Positions 15,966 to 24,709 of a DNA stretch of 64,000 bases are shown piece by piece. The position numbers and the translations under genes were made by a program. The notes below the pieces were generated by a model. That model saw only the letters and a list, made by a program, of their open reading frames with translations. It was not told where the DNA came from and did no database searches. Each line of letters begins with the position of its first letter. The stretch's first letter is position 1. The DNA is from Desulfovibrio sp. G11 (GTDB lineage: Bacteria > Desulfobacterota > Desulfovibrionia > Desulfovibrionales > Desulfovibrionaceae): contig NZ_LT984798.1 of the NCBI RefSeq assembly GCF_900243745.1, positions 3,194,501-3,258,500 of the forward strand, in the 5' to 3' direction.

Positions 15966-16725
15966 GGCGGATTCAACTTGCAAGTGCAACACCCTCAAGG
16001 TTGAATGAAAAGGCAAGGTGGTATAGCACTTTAGCCTCTCCATCCAACCAAAGATTGAGGGGCGTATGGGCTATGCACACCTTGCCAGGGAAGAACGGTA
16101 CTACATCTGCCAGGCAGTGAAAAGTGGAACGTCACTGAGGGCCATAGCCAAAGCGATAGGCCGTAGCGTCTCAACTGTAAGCCGCGAACTTGCGCGAAAT
16201 ACCGGGGCGCGTGGCTACCGCTACAGGCAGGCACACAAGCGCAGTCAGAAAAGGCAGACCAGTAAAGGGAAGAAGCGCATTGGCCTTGAGGTATGGACGT
16301 ATGTTGAACAGTGTCTGCACCAGGACTTCAGTCCGGAGCAAATCTCTGGAGTTCTCAAACGCAAAGGTTTTGCCCTCAGTCATGAATAGATTTACCAGTA
16401 CATTCTGGCGGACAAAAAACGAGGAGGAACGCTGCACAGCCATTTGCGCTGCCAGCGCAAACGCAAACGACGATATGGCAAACCCGACAGACGAGGTCAA
16501 ATCAAGGGGCGTATCAGCATAGACATACGCCCGTCCATTGTTGCCGAGCGCTCACGCCTTGGTGATTGGGAGGCTGATACCGTTGAAGGCAGTAAAGGAG
16601 GCCCCGTTTTGGTGACACTTGCAGAGCGTAAAAGTCGTCTTTTCCTGTTTGGCAAGGCTCCCAACAAAAGCGCCAGCGAAGTAAGGCGGGTCATTGAAGG
16701 ACTCTTGACACCCATTAAGGACTTT

Positions 16726-16734
16726 GTTCAGACT
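16726..16734. repeat. 9-bp target site duplication, left copy
   Basis: GTTCAGACT, repeated at 17998-18006. Marks the insertion point of the IS4-type copy 2 within IS30 copy 3. Confidence 0.92.
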
Positions 16735-17997
16735 CAATGCTGTCCGGCTAAGCAACCATAGCTAATAGGCTGAGACTGTAAGAGTTTTGAGTTTTTGATC
16801 TTCGCGGTTTCAGGAGTTCTTCCAGGGAGTCTTTGCCGAACAAATTCACGCAAATGAGCTCGAATAATTGCTGCACCGACAGCTTAAGTTTGCTCAGGAT
16901 TTTTTGGTACGCCATGAGCAAATACACTGTCAGGGCCGTGTAAATTTGGATGAGCACAGCGTTCTCAGAGCGCCCGACAAAGCTTTTGATGTGCAGATTT
17001 TGTTTGACTTCACGGAAGAATATTTCGATTTGCCAGCGCTCTTTGTAAATGTCGGCAATGGTTTTCGCTGACAGGCGAAAGTGGTTGGTCAAGAACTCGT
17101 AACGCTTCCCGGTTTTGGCATCCCTGTAGCCTATTCGGCGTAAGCGCAAGGTTTTTCCCCGACTGTTTTTCACTTCGATAATATGGTCAGAGGTGACGCC
17201 TGTTTTACGATTGACAGGACGGCGTTCCAGCAGCTTGAATACGGCGTTATCTTTGAGGCGCGTGACGAAGAAGATGCCCTTTGTCGCCAAAAGCTGAAAC
17301 CAGGAATAGGCTATATAGCCTTTGTCAAAGGTCACAATGGAGCCTTTTGGCAGCGAAAGGCTTTTGGCCATGCGGCTTTCGTGGGTTTTGGCATTGCTGA
17401 TATCGACGAAGGCAGGGATGTAGCCATCGTGATCAAGCACGGTATTTACCTTCACCCCGGCTTTGTTCCGCCGGAACGATGCCCAGGGGAAGACGGACAG
17501 GCAAAGGCTGATGGTGGTAGCGTCCATGCTGTACAGTTTGCACTTGAAGCGAAATTTGTGACGAGGCGCATGCGGCTGGCAAAGTCCGTACATTTCAGCG
17601 AACAAGTCCTTGAAAAAGCCCACGGGCCTTGAATTGTTGGCGTCGGCGAAAGTCGAGCGGGGCACGTTTTTCAGGCCCCAATGGTACAGGCGGTTTCCGG
17701 CGGCAGCCAGACACCGGAGCCCGTCACGCATGGAACGCCTCGCGGCAAGCTGAATAAAGGCCATGGCGGTGAACTGCTCCTTGAAGCCGAATTTGCGTGA
17801 GGCCCGCCCTACTTTGTGCCGGTGTTCGAGCTTTTGAAAAACATGTCTGGGAATCAGAGATAGCATCTGGGAGAAAAGTGTATTATGGTGACTCATGTCC
17901 AAAATCTCCTTGTGTGGCAAAGTTTTTCGCAAACTCTTTATACCACATCGCATTGAGATTTTGGACTTTTTTCTTAACCCTTAGCCGGACAGCAATG
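16735..17997 (-). mobile_element. IS4-family element, copy 2, 1263 bp
   Basis: Inverted repeats CAATGCTGTCCGGCTAAG (left) and CATTGCTGTCCGGCTAAG (right, other strand), one mismatch in 18. A perfect 9-bp target duplication GTTCAGACT flanks it, so it inserted by normal transposition and has not recombined since. It is younger than the IS30 copy it interrupts. Same orientation as copy 1 at 13195, but the two differ at many positions and are separate lineages. Confidence 0.94.
16748..17896 (-). CDS. IS4-family transposase (copy 2)
   Basis: 382 residues starting MSHHNTLFSQML; ATG at 17896 with AAGGAG about 9 nt upstream. Carries Asp in SMDATTISL, Asp in VTFDKGYIAYSWF, and YKERWQIEIFFREVKQ (the IS4 Y-R-E-K signature). 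Most residues match copy 1, with scattered substitutions along the whole length. Intact. Confidence 0.92.
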   Translation of the reverse strand: MSHHNTLFSQMLSLIPRHVFQKLEHRHKVGRASRKFGFKEQFTAMAFIQLAARRSMRDGLRCLAAAGNRLYHWGLKNVPRSTFADANNSRPVGFFKDLFAEMYGLCQPHAPRHKFRFKCKLYSMDATTISLCLSVFPWASFRRNKAGVKVNTVLDHDGYIPAFVDISNAKTHESRMAKSLSLPKGSIVTFDKGYIAYSWFQLLATKGIFFVTRLKDNAVFKLLERRPVNRKTGVTSDHIIEVKNSRGKTLRLRRIGYRDAKTGKRYEFLTNHFRLSAKTIADIYKERWQIEIFFREVKQNLHIKSFVGRSENAVLIQIYTALTVYLLMAYQKILSKLKLSVQQLFELICVNLFGKDSLEELLKPRRSKTQNSYSLSLLAMVA

Positions 17998-18006
17998 GTT
18001 CAGACT
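17998..18006. repeat. 9-bp target site duplication, right copy
   Basis: GTTCAGACT, partner of 16726-16734. Confidence 0.92.
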
Positions 18007-18319
18007 ATTACCTATGATAACGGCAAGGAGTTCAGCTACCATGCCGATGTGTCAGCTACACTCGAGGCTCAGGGATTTTTTGCGCACCCCTACCATTCGT
18101 GGGAGCGTGGCTTGAACGAGAACTCCAATGGCCTTCTACGCCAATACTTCCCCAAGGGGGTAAGCTTGGCATCGGTCACGCAAGATGAGATCATAGCGGC
18201 AATGTGCCGCTTGAACTGGCGGCCTAGAAAATGCCTTGGGTTTAAGACACCCTATGAAGTTTTTTTAGAAGACGCCAATACCCAAGGACTGGGTGTTGCA
18301 CTTTGAACTTGAAACCGCG

Positions 18320-18647
18320 TTGCACTGCTGGATTCCTCATAAAGCATGTGTATATGAAGAAAGCTGGCAGCTTCACGGGGGCGCTGATCAAAGACATGAA
18401 TAGGGCAGAGCTTTTTTAAACACCAGAAAAAGAAAGCGACTTGATGCAAGCACGGGCAAGCAAATCTTAGCTATTGATGGCCGGCATATGAATTGTCGGG
18501 CAAATGGTGTGCGCTGCTGAGAAATGGAGGATGGCGGCTGCCTTTACGCTGCTCTCAACGCATACATACTTAGCGGCATGACTCCACGAACGTGAAGACC
18601 TGCCTGTTTTTCCAGGGTATCTGTGCCGGGTGGTCGAAACTGTTCAG
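18320..18647. other. Stretch between IS30 copy 3 and recN
   Basis: 328 bp with no frame I can support, no tRNA and no repeat. It has mixed composition and probably joins the insertion-sequence island to the recN operon. No clear terminator for recN is seen. Confidence 0.4.
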
Positions 18648-20243
18648 TCAGATTTCCAGGCTGTGCGCCACGGCTTCTCCCTGTGCGCCGCCCCCGGCCA
18701 TGCGTGCCAGCTCTGCATGCCGGGCCTGTTTGTCCAGCGGTCTGCAAAGGGTAAAGGTAGCATTATCCCGCACGGTTTTGCTGATCTGAAAATGTTTGCG
18801 CGCTCGGGCCGCCAGCTGGGGCCAGTGCGTGATAAGCAGCATTTGCCTGCTTGCAGCGAGCGCATACAGCTTTTCAGCCAGCTTGTTGAGGGTAAGCCCT
18901 CCCACCCCGGCATCCACTTCGTCAAAGATAAAAATCGCGTTTTCACCATCCTGCCGTACGCTGGCCAGTGCCAGTAAAAAGCGGGAAAGTTCGCCTCCGG
19001 ACGCAATCTTGTCCAGAGGTTGGGGAGGTTGCCCAGGGTTTGGCGCCCACAGGATGCGCCCGCGCTCATCCATAACGCCGGGCCAGATTTCCTGCTTTTC
19101 AAAATGGGGGATCACTTGCACCTGTTCAGAAAAACCAAGTTGCCGCAATTCTTCTTCCAGGGCCGAAGCCAGGGCCAAAGCCGCCTTGCGACGAATGGGA
19201 ATGATCGTCTCCACCAAAGCGGTGAGTTCCTGAACCAGAGCCTCTTCTTCCCGCCCAAGGCGGGCCAGATCTAAAGCGCAAACATCAAGAAATGAAAGAT
19301 TTTCTGTTATTTCATCCCGCAAGGAAAGGATTTCCGGCAGCGTCCGGTGCAGCTTGCGCTTAAGTTGAGCCAAAGCGAAAAGCCTTTCCTCAACCTGATC
19401 CATATCGGGCATGTCTTCCATTTGAGGTGGGCGGCGCAAGCGCCCACCCAGATGGGATAATTGCTGGCGCAGGGCAGTGACAGCATCAGCATCAGGCTTG
19501 AGCGATTCGTCCTCTTTGGCCATGCGGGTCAGCACTTTTTCAAAATTACCCAGCAGATCCAGCAATCCTTCAGTTTCATTTCCGTGCAAAAGCGATAGAG
19601 CCTGCTCATAGTTATCGCGCACGCTTTCAAGTGAACGCGCCTGGGCGCGCACCTCCTCCAACTGTTCCTCTTCACCATCTTCCGGCTCGACCTTGTCAAT
19701 TTCCTGTTGTTGCATCTCGAGCAGTTCGCGTTTTTCGGCAAGCCCGGCCTGCCGTTCAAGCAACGCTTTGCGCTGTGCTGCAGCTTCAGTCAGGCGGGAG
19801 AGCAGGGCGTCACGCTTGGCCAGAAGCTCTGGCTGCTCAAGACCGCTCTCGAGCAGGCGCGCCTGGACCGCAGGCTGCAAAAGTTTTTGCTGCGCGTGCT
19901 GGCTTGTGTGGGCCACAAGGCGCGGGCGCAGATCACGCAAGCTATCCTGGGAGCGGAGTTCATCGTTAATATAAAGGCGGCTGCGGCCGGTTTCAGCCAA
20001 CAGTTCGCGTCGCAGCACAATATCGTCATCCTTCAAGGTGAAAAGGGCCTCTACCTGAGCACGCTCCGCTCCCCCACGCACCATATCTGCTGACAGTTTA
20101 TCGCCCAGCAGAAAGCCCAGAGCCTTAAGGATAAAGCTCTTGCCGGCCCCGGTTTCACCGGTGAGAACGTTCATGCCCGGCTCGAACTCCAGCTCCATAT
20201 CTTCAATAAGAGCAAGATTGCGAATGCGAAGGTATTCCAACAT
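18648..20243 (-). CDS. recN: DNA repair protein RecN
   Basis: SMC-like ATPase that acts early in double-strand break repair; 531 residues (E. coli 553). N-terminal Walker A GETGAGKS at 29-36, central coiled coil with many Glu/Leu/Arg residues (about 150-350), C-terminal head with FIFDEVDAGVGG (Walker B) and LLITHWPQLAARA (the family has THLPQVAA). The ATG at 20243 begins MLEYLRIRNLALIE, a standard RecN start. The gene follows the oppC-like gene by 66 bp on the same strand and is probably co-transcribed with it. Confidence 0.95.
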   Translation of the reverse strand: MLEYLRIRNLALIEDMELEFEPGMNVLTGETGAGKSFILKALGFLLGDKLSADMVRGGAERAQVEALFTLKDDDIVLRRELLAETGRSRLYINDELRSQDSLRDLRPRLVAHTSQHAQQKLLQPAVQARLLESGLEQPELLAKRDALLSRLTEAAAQRKALLERQAGLAEKRELLEMQQQEIDKVEPEDGEEEQLEEVRAQARSLESVRDNYEQALSLLHGNETEGLLDLLGNFEKVLTRMAKEDESLKPDADAVTALRQQLSHLGGRLRRPPQMEDMPDMDQVEERLFALAQLKRKLHRTLPEILSLRDEITENLSFLDVCALDLARLGREEEALVQELTALVETIIPIRRKAALALASALEEELRQLGFSEQVQVIPHFEKQEIWPGVMDERGRILWAPNPGQPPQPLDKIASGGELSRFLLALASVRQDGENAIFIFDEVDAGVGGLTLNKLAEKLYALAASRQMLLITHWPQLAARARKHFQISKTVRDNATFTLCRPLDKQARHAELARMAGGGAQGEAVAHSLEI

Positions 20244-20309
20244 GTTGTTTGCGTCCGCACAGTATGTTTTTAAAGTTTTACTTTAAATATAAAGATGCCC
20301 CGGCATGGT

Positions 20310-21146
20310 TCAGCGCCGCAGCCTGGGATCGAAAATATCTCTCAAACTTTCACCAAGCAGGTTATAGCCGAGCACCGTCACAAGAATGGCCAATCCAGGA
20401 TAAACCGACAGCCAAGGGGCGCTCTCGATCACGGCTTTACCTTCCATAAGCATATTGCCCCAGCTTGCCGTGGGTGGCTGCACGCCAAGACCGAGAAAAC
20501 TCAGGCTTGATTCCACAAGGATGGCTCCGGCTACACCAAGAGTAGCGGTTATAAGCACCGGCGCCAAGGCATTGGGTAAAATGTGATAAAAAAGTATTTT
20601 TTTTGTGGAACTTCCTGCCAGGCGAGCCGCATCCACAAATTCGCGTTCGCGCAAACTCAAAGCTTCAGCGCGAACGAGGCGCGTAACGCCCATCCATGAG
20701 GTAAGTCCAATGACGATCATGATATTTGTAAGATCGGGCTCAAGAAAGGCAATGACAGCTAGAATAAGAAAAAATGAGGGGAAACAGAGCATTATGTCAA
20801 CGATACGCATGATTGTTTCATCCACCCACCGTCGAAAATACCCACTTATCAGGCCAAGCGTGGTGCCGATGCTGATGGAGATGCCCACAGCCACAAAGCC
20901 GACCCATAGAGACACCCGCCCGCCATAAAGCAGACGTGAAAAAACATCGCGACCGAGCCTGTCTGTTCCAAGCCAGAACCGGGAAGAGGGCGGTTCAAGA
21001 ATGTTGTTCAGATGCAGCGTATCCGGATTATGCGGCGCGAGGGCCGGAGCCAGCAGGGCGGCCAGGGACATGCCAAGGACAATAAAAAGCCCGATCAGCA
21101 GCATGGCATGACGCCCAAGCGCATTTTTGACAGCGCGGGGAAGCAT
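20310..21146 (-). CDS. Peptide/nickel-type ABC transporter permease (OppC/DppC-like)
   Basis: 278-residue inner-membrane permease with six predicted helices. Family features: N-terminal helix, then HLNNILEPPSSRFWLGTDRLGRDVFSRLLYGGRVSL (a hallmark of DppC/OppC, quoted here as the GTDxxGRDxxSR motif), and the coupling EAA loop REREFVDAARLAGSS. Start overlaps the stop of the OppB-like gene by 1 nt (TGATG). The substrate is unknown: no binding protein or ATPase gene is adjacent, so these permeases must borrow partners encoded elsewhere. Confidence 0.88.
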   Translation of the reverse strand: MLPRAVKNALGRHAMLLIGLFIVLGMSLAALLAPALAPHNPDTLHLNNILEPPSSRFWLGTDRLGRDVFSRLLYGGRVSLWVGFVAVGISISIGTTLGLISGYFRRWVDETIMRIVDIMLCFPSFFLILAVIAFLEPDLTNIMIVIGLTSWMGVTRLVRAEALSLREREFVDAARLAGSSTKKILFYHILPNALAPVLITATLGVAGAILVESSLSFLGLGVQPPTASWGNMLMEGKAVIESAPWLSVYPGLAILVTVLGYNLLGESLRDIFDPRLRR

Positions 21147-22180
21147 CAGGCGTTATCCTTTGCACTGCGTATACGCGGGTCAGCCAGGCCATAGCAGATG
21201 TCGGCCAGCAGATTGCCAAAGAGGGTAAGCACGGCCCCCAAAACAAGGTTGCCCATAATCATAGTGTAATCCCGGGCCATAACAGCTGCATAAAAGAGCT
21301 GACCGAGGCCGGGCAGGGCAAAAATGGACTCAATAATGACGCTGCCGCCGATAAGCCCAGGCACTGAAAGTCCCAGCAGGGTAATGACGGGCAACAGCGC
21401 ATTGCGCAACGCGTGACGCCAGATAATGGCCTTTTCGCCAAGGCCCTTGGCCCGTGCCGTAAGGATATAATCCTGTTGAAGAACCTCCAGCATGCACGCC
21501 CGCATATAGCGTGACATGCCCGCAAGACCGCCCACGGTATAGACAAGTATGGGCAGAGCCAGATGTTTTGCCAGATCACAAAACTTTCCCCATAGGCTCA
21601 GCTGCTCATAGTGCATGGATGTAAGGCCGGAGATGGGTAACCATTGCAACTCAATGCCAAACAGCAACATGAGCAGCAACGCAAGCCAGAATGAAGGCAT
21701 GGCAAAGCCCAGAAAAACCAGCACGGTCACAGAGCGGTCCAGCAGAGAGTTGCGGCGGCAGGCCGAAATTATTCCCACCGGTATGGCAATGAGCAGAGTC
21801 AGCACCATGGCGGTGACATTCATGCCCACTGTGAGGGGCAGGCGCTCCATAATCTTGGTCAGTACGGGTCGTGAATCAGCAGACATGGAGTTGCCGAAGT
21901 CAAAATGCAGCAAGCGCAGCAGCCAGTCTGCATACTGGACGTGAAGCGGGCGGTCAAGTCCGTACAGCGCTTCAAGCCTTTGCCGGGCAGCCTCGCCTGC
22001 GAGGGGGTTGAGCGTTGTCTCCATATCCGTAGGAGACCCTGGAGCCAGATGAATGACCCAGAAGCTGATAAGCGTAATCCCCCACAGGACCAGCAACATC
22101 CACAACGTCTTGCGTGCGACGTTGGCAGCGATAGCGGTCAGCCGACCGTGACGGCGGGCATGTGAGGGCAGGGGAGGCAT
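21146..22180 (-). CDS. Peptide/nickel-type ABC transporter permease (OppB/DppB-like)
   Basis: 344 residues. First helix [19 protein letters not shown], then LAPGSP and the [12 protein letters not shown] segment typical of the DppB/OppB family. The EAA loop reads [33 protein letters not shown]. The C-terminal helix pair and DPRIR ending are complete. It starts about 36 residues earlier than most homologues, with a basic N-terminus. The gap to the upstream gene is 10 bp. Confidence 0.88.
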   Translation of the reverse strand: MPPLPSHARRHGRLTAIAANVARKTLWMLLVLWGITLISFWVIHLAPGSPTDMETTLNPLAGEAARQRLEALYGLDRPLHVQYADWLLRLLHFDFGNSMSADSRPVLTKIMERLPLTVGMNVTAMVLTLLIAIPVGIISACRRNSLLDRSVTVLVFLGFAMPSFWLALLLMLLFGIELQWLPISGLTSMHYEQLSLWGKFCDLAKHLALPILVYTVGGLAGMSRYMRACMLEVLQQDYILTARAKGLGEKAIIWRHALRNALLPVITLLGLSVPGLIGGSVIIESIFALPGLGQLFYAAVMARDYTMIMGNLVLGAVLTLFGNLLADICYGLADPRIRSAKDNA

Positions 22181-22190
22181 GAGCGGCTCT

Positions 22191-22733
22191 CTACTCGGTA
22201 CGGGTCATCCACTGGCGCATGTCGTCCACTTCTTTCTGCCACTGTGGAGAAAGACGCAGAGCAAGAAAGCGCGCGTACAGCGCGTCCAGCAGATTGGTGC
22301 ATATTTCCATCAGGTAAAATTTTTCAAGCAACAGGGCGTCTGGATCGTCGTCACTGTCCCCTTTGTCGAGCTTGGGTGTTTTTAGGCTGTTAAGGCAAAA
22401 ATCTTCTGCCTTGAGCGTTACCTGAAACGCCAGTTCTTCTTTTTCAAGCCGGATGAGCGCACGGCTGACCTTCTTGCCGGTTCCGAGTCCAAAGCGTGCC
22501 TCCCGCAAGGGAGAAAGCGAACCGGAAACGGAGGCTGTTTCCCGGGCGTCTCCTTCGCCCCCTTGTACCACTATCCGCTGTTCCATAGAAACAGAGAAAG
22601 GGGCGCCTTCCTTGTCGGTGAATGCGCCAGGGGCAGTGTCGCTCTGGTACCAAAGCCAGGTGAGAAATTCCTGACCAAGAATAATATCAGTAGACTCTCC
22701 AAGATAGGGCATATTCATGTGTGTTGGCTCCAC
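22191..22733 (-). CDS. RdgC-like C-terminal module protein
   Basis: 180 residues, predicted cytoplasmic, no signal peptide. It contains [14 protein letters not shown], a run of beta-strand-like sequence and [29 protein letters not shown]. In single-chain RdgC proteins a comparable GK-V-K-L-L-region follows the N-terminal domain, so I infer that this protein and the one upstream (2 bp away) together supply what is one chain elsewhere. This is inference from pattern, not an alignment. Otherwise it would be called a conserved hypothetical. Confidence 0.5.
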   Translation of the reverse strand: MEPTHMNMPYLGESTDIILGQEFLTWLWYQSDTAPGAFTDKEGAPFSVSMEQRIVVQGGEGDARETASVSGSLSPLREARFGLGTGKKVSRALIRLEKEELAFQVTLKAEDFCLNSLKTPKLDKGDSDDDPDALLLEKFYLMEICTNLLDALYARFLALRLSPQWQKEVDDMRQWMTRTE

Positions 22734-22735
22734 GG

Positions 22736-23359
22736 CTAGGACTGGGGGGCAAACTGCGTGGCCTCAAGCTGATCCAGGCGGATGAGGCTTTCTTCATCCA
22801 GCATGGAGGCCGCCAGGGTGTAAGGCGTCAGCTGCTCAAGGTGCAGTTCAAAGGTTTTAAGAAACTCTTCCATAAAAAGATCAATCATCTTGTTCTGGGT
22901 AGAGGCAAACCATATTTCGTTTCTGTCCGTAGCCCACAACACGTTGAACTCGCTGGGAATCGGCAGGAAGCGTGCGCGCAGGCGTAACATAACCTGTTCT
23001 TTCAGCTCCTTTTTGCGCTCACGGGAAATAAAGGTCTTGCCTTGCTCGTGCATCCGCTTTTTTTCATCGCGCAAGGCCACGGCCAGGTGCTTTTTTACCA
23101 CTCCGGCGGGAATACGCCGCATATCAAGCCGCAGCGAAAAGACAAGATACGCGCCTTTTTGCGGCGGTGCGGTGAACCATTCAGAATCCAGCATATCTTC
23201 AAAACAGACCCATCCCTGAGCCTGCATTTCCGGAATATCGTCAATGTCCCGAAAGGCGAACTGTTTAAGCTTGTCGGGTAGTTGCGGCCAGAGTTCAGCC
23301 GGAACCGGATCAAGGATGCGAAAGCGTGTAAAACTGCACGCACTGTTGGCAAAGCCCAT
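22736..23359 (-). CDS. rdgC: RdgC-like recombination-associated protein (N-terminal module)
   Basis: 207 residues against about 300 for E. coli RdgC, a ring-shaped DNA-binding protein that limits RecA filaments. The match is in the order of features: AQGWVCFED (family GWVPP region), VKKHLAVALRDEKKRMHEQGKTFISRERKKELKEQV (the basic helix after the PxxVIKxxL motif, quoted here in part), then LRARFLPIPSEFNVLWATDRNEIWFAS (LLPRAF, then MWID and a hydrophobic strand). It starts the five-gene minus-strand run that ends with recN. A ribosome site GAGGAG precedes the ATG. Confidence 0.68.
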   Translation of the reverse strand: MGFANSACSFTRFRILDPVPAELWPQLPDKLKQFAFRDIDDIPEMQAQGWVCFEDMLDSEWFTAPPQKGAYLVFSLRLDMRRIPAGVVKKHLAVALRDEKKRMHEQGKTFISRERKKELKEQVMLRLRARFLPIPSEFNVLWATDRNEIWFASTQNKMIDLFMEEFLKTFELHLEQLTPYTLAASMLDEESLIRLDQLEATQFAPQS

Positions 23360-23761
23360 GAAAACTCCTCGGTTGAAAACATGCGCCGTTGGGATGGCGT
23401 TGGTTTGTGTTGTACGTCAGAGCCGTCTTGTGAGCAAGTCCGCCGAGGTGGAGGGCAACACGGCTTAAAGCTATAAATTCCAGCAGACAGGCTGCAAAAA
23501 ATTGAATGACCAGAGCAATCAAGCCGGATAAAAGCAGAAAACACCACCGAAGGGGCAAGACCAGCGTCCATTTATTTTCAAACTGTTTTTTGGGGAGGCA
23601 CAAAGGGGGATGGCATTTTCGATATCACTTCACAATGTCCCATATGTCCCATAATGATAATTATGTAAACTTTTGTCTAAAAAGAGCGAAGTTACGATGT
23701 ATTCTTGACCTCGCGCTTCTCTTCCCGCACCATACTTTTCAGCATACTCAAGGAGAACAAG
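23360..23761. other. Divergent intergenic region, rdgC to rluB
   Basis: 402 bp with no gene that I can support. It holds a tandem repeat of ATGTCCCAT (about 23635-23652) running into an AT-rich stretch ATAATGATAATTAT (23651-23664). The latter resembles the NATWAT hexamer array of Fur boxes. Promoters for both flanking genes must lie here, but I see no clear -35/-10 pair. Confidence 0.45.
23650..23668. promoter_or_regulatory. Fur-box-like site
   Basis: CATAATGATAATTATGTAA matches the classical GATAATGATAATCATTATC in about 14 of 19 positions by eye. Placement between divergent genes is suitable, but neither neighbour is an iron gene, so the call is weak. Confidence 0.3.
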
Positions 23762-24709
23762 GTGACGTCGCACAGTCGCTCACATCGGCCGTCAAAAGGC
23801 CATGCATCGCATTCTGGCAAAGAATTTTCCCGAGGCCCCCGCAAGGCAAACAAAACGGCAACCGTCGAAAAAAACGAACGCGTGTCCAGAAACGTAGGTT
23901 CTGGAGCGAACCTGAAAAATCCAGGCTTTTGTGTACCCCATTCGCCACAGCCTGCGGCATTGTCAGATCCAGACCGCATGCGTTTGAACAAGGCCATTGC
24001 GGCATCGGGGCTATGCTCACGCAGAAAGGCGGACGAGCTGATTCTTTCTGGTCGTATAACCGTCAACGGAATAGCTGAACCCAATCCCGCCCGTCAGGTC
24101 TCTCCGGAAGACGCCCTCGGCGTTGACGGCCGTCCGCTTACCGGAGCGCAGGACTTTTACTACCTCATGCTCAACAAGCCTGTTCAGGTGGTGTGCACTG
24201 TAAATGACCCTGAGGGGCGGCCTACGGTTATGGATTACCTGCCGAAAAACATGCGGGCGCTACGCCTCTACCCTGTCGGCCGTCTTGATTATTTTTCTGA
24301 AGGGTTACTATTGTTGACCAATGACGGCCAACTTGCTCAACGACTCACCCACCCCAGCCATCATCAGCCAAAAACATATGAAGTTTTGGTGCGTGGGGCT
24401 GTTTCTGACGCATCACTTGCCGCCATGCGGCATGGAATGCGTCTGGCTGAAGGCGAGGATCTTATGCCGGTGGAGGTTGAAGCTAGTTTTACCAAGGGGC
24501 GTACCCTGTTGCGCATGGTTTTGCATCAAGGGTTGAACCGCCAGATACGTCGTATGTGTCGCGATCTTGGCCTCACCATTCTTTATTTGAAACGCGTGTC
24601 ACAAGGCCCGATTGAGCTGGGCGGCCTTGCAAGTGGCCGTGCACGGCAGCTGACAGCCGCTGAAATCAAGGTACTGAAAGAAAGTGTCTGCTTACAGGAG
24701 GTACATTGA
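23762..24709 (+). CDS. rluB: Ribosomal large/small subunit pseudouridine synthase (RluB/RsuA type)
   Basis: Converts a uridine in rRNA to pseudouridine. 315 residues: a long basic, Ser/Arg-rich N-terminal tail, an S4 RNA-binding domain (RLNKAIAASGLCSRRKADELI), then the catalytic domain with PVGRLDYFSEGLLLLTNDG, where the Asp is the nucleophile, and the RQIRRMCRDLGL motif. The GTG at 23762 with AAGGAG 6 nt upstream is chosen; 19 extra upstream codons have no ribosome site. The stop overlaps the next start by 1 nt. Which rRNA position it modifies cannot be told. Confidence 0.88.
   Translation: MTSHSRSHRPSKGHASHSGKEFSRGPRKANKTATVEKNERVSRNVGSGANLKNPGFCVPHSPQPAALSDPDRMRLNKAIAASGLCSRRKADELILSGRITVNGIAEPNPARQVSPEDALGVDGRPLTGAQDFYYLMLNKPVQVVCTVNDPEGRPTVMDYLPKNMRALRLYPVGRLDYFSEGLLLLTNDGQLAQRLTHPSHHQPKTYEVLVRGAVSDASLAAMRHGMRLAEGEDLMPVEVEASFTKGRTLLRMVLHQGLNRQIRRMCRDLGLTILYLKRVSQGPIELGGLASGRARQLTAAEIKVLKESVCLQEVH

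Larger units (their letters stand above)
16066..18306 (+). pseudogene. IS30 transposase of copy 3, disrupted twice
   Basis: Starts MGYAHLAREER at 16066. Codon 108, Trp (TGG) in the other copies, is TAG here (16387-16389). The frame then continues to 16734, is split by the IS4-type element, and resumes at 17998 through the catalytic Glu region to the stop at 18306. Either lesion alone would inactivate it. Confidence 0.92.
15966..18319 (+). mobile_element. IS30-family copy 3, carrying an IS4-type insertion
   Basis: Begins GGCGGATTCAAC at 15966 and ends with the complement of CGCGGTTTCAAG at 18319. Removing the 1263-bp insertion (16735-17997) and one 9-bp target repeat leaves exactly 1082 bp. 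It lies directly against copy 2 with no spacer. The flank to the right (TTG) does not match the flank left of copy 2 (TCT), so the pair has lost its original target duplication. Confidence 0.9.

Noticed and set aside
14881-18319. Assembly artefact as the explanation for the scrambled IS30 copies
   Set aside because: Repeat-induced misjoins would not generate an exact 3-bp duplication at both cut edges, exact 1082-bp sums and private changes (TAG codon, IS4-type insertion) in one copy. Long reads are still the proper test.
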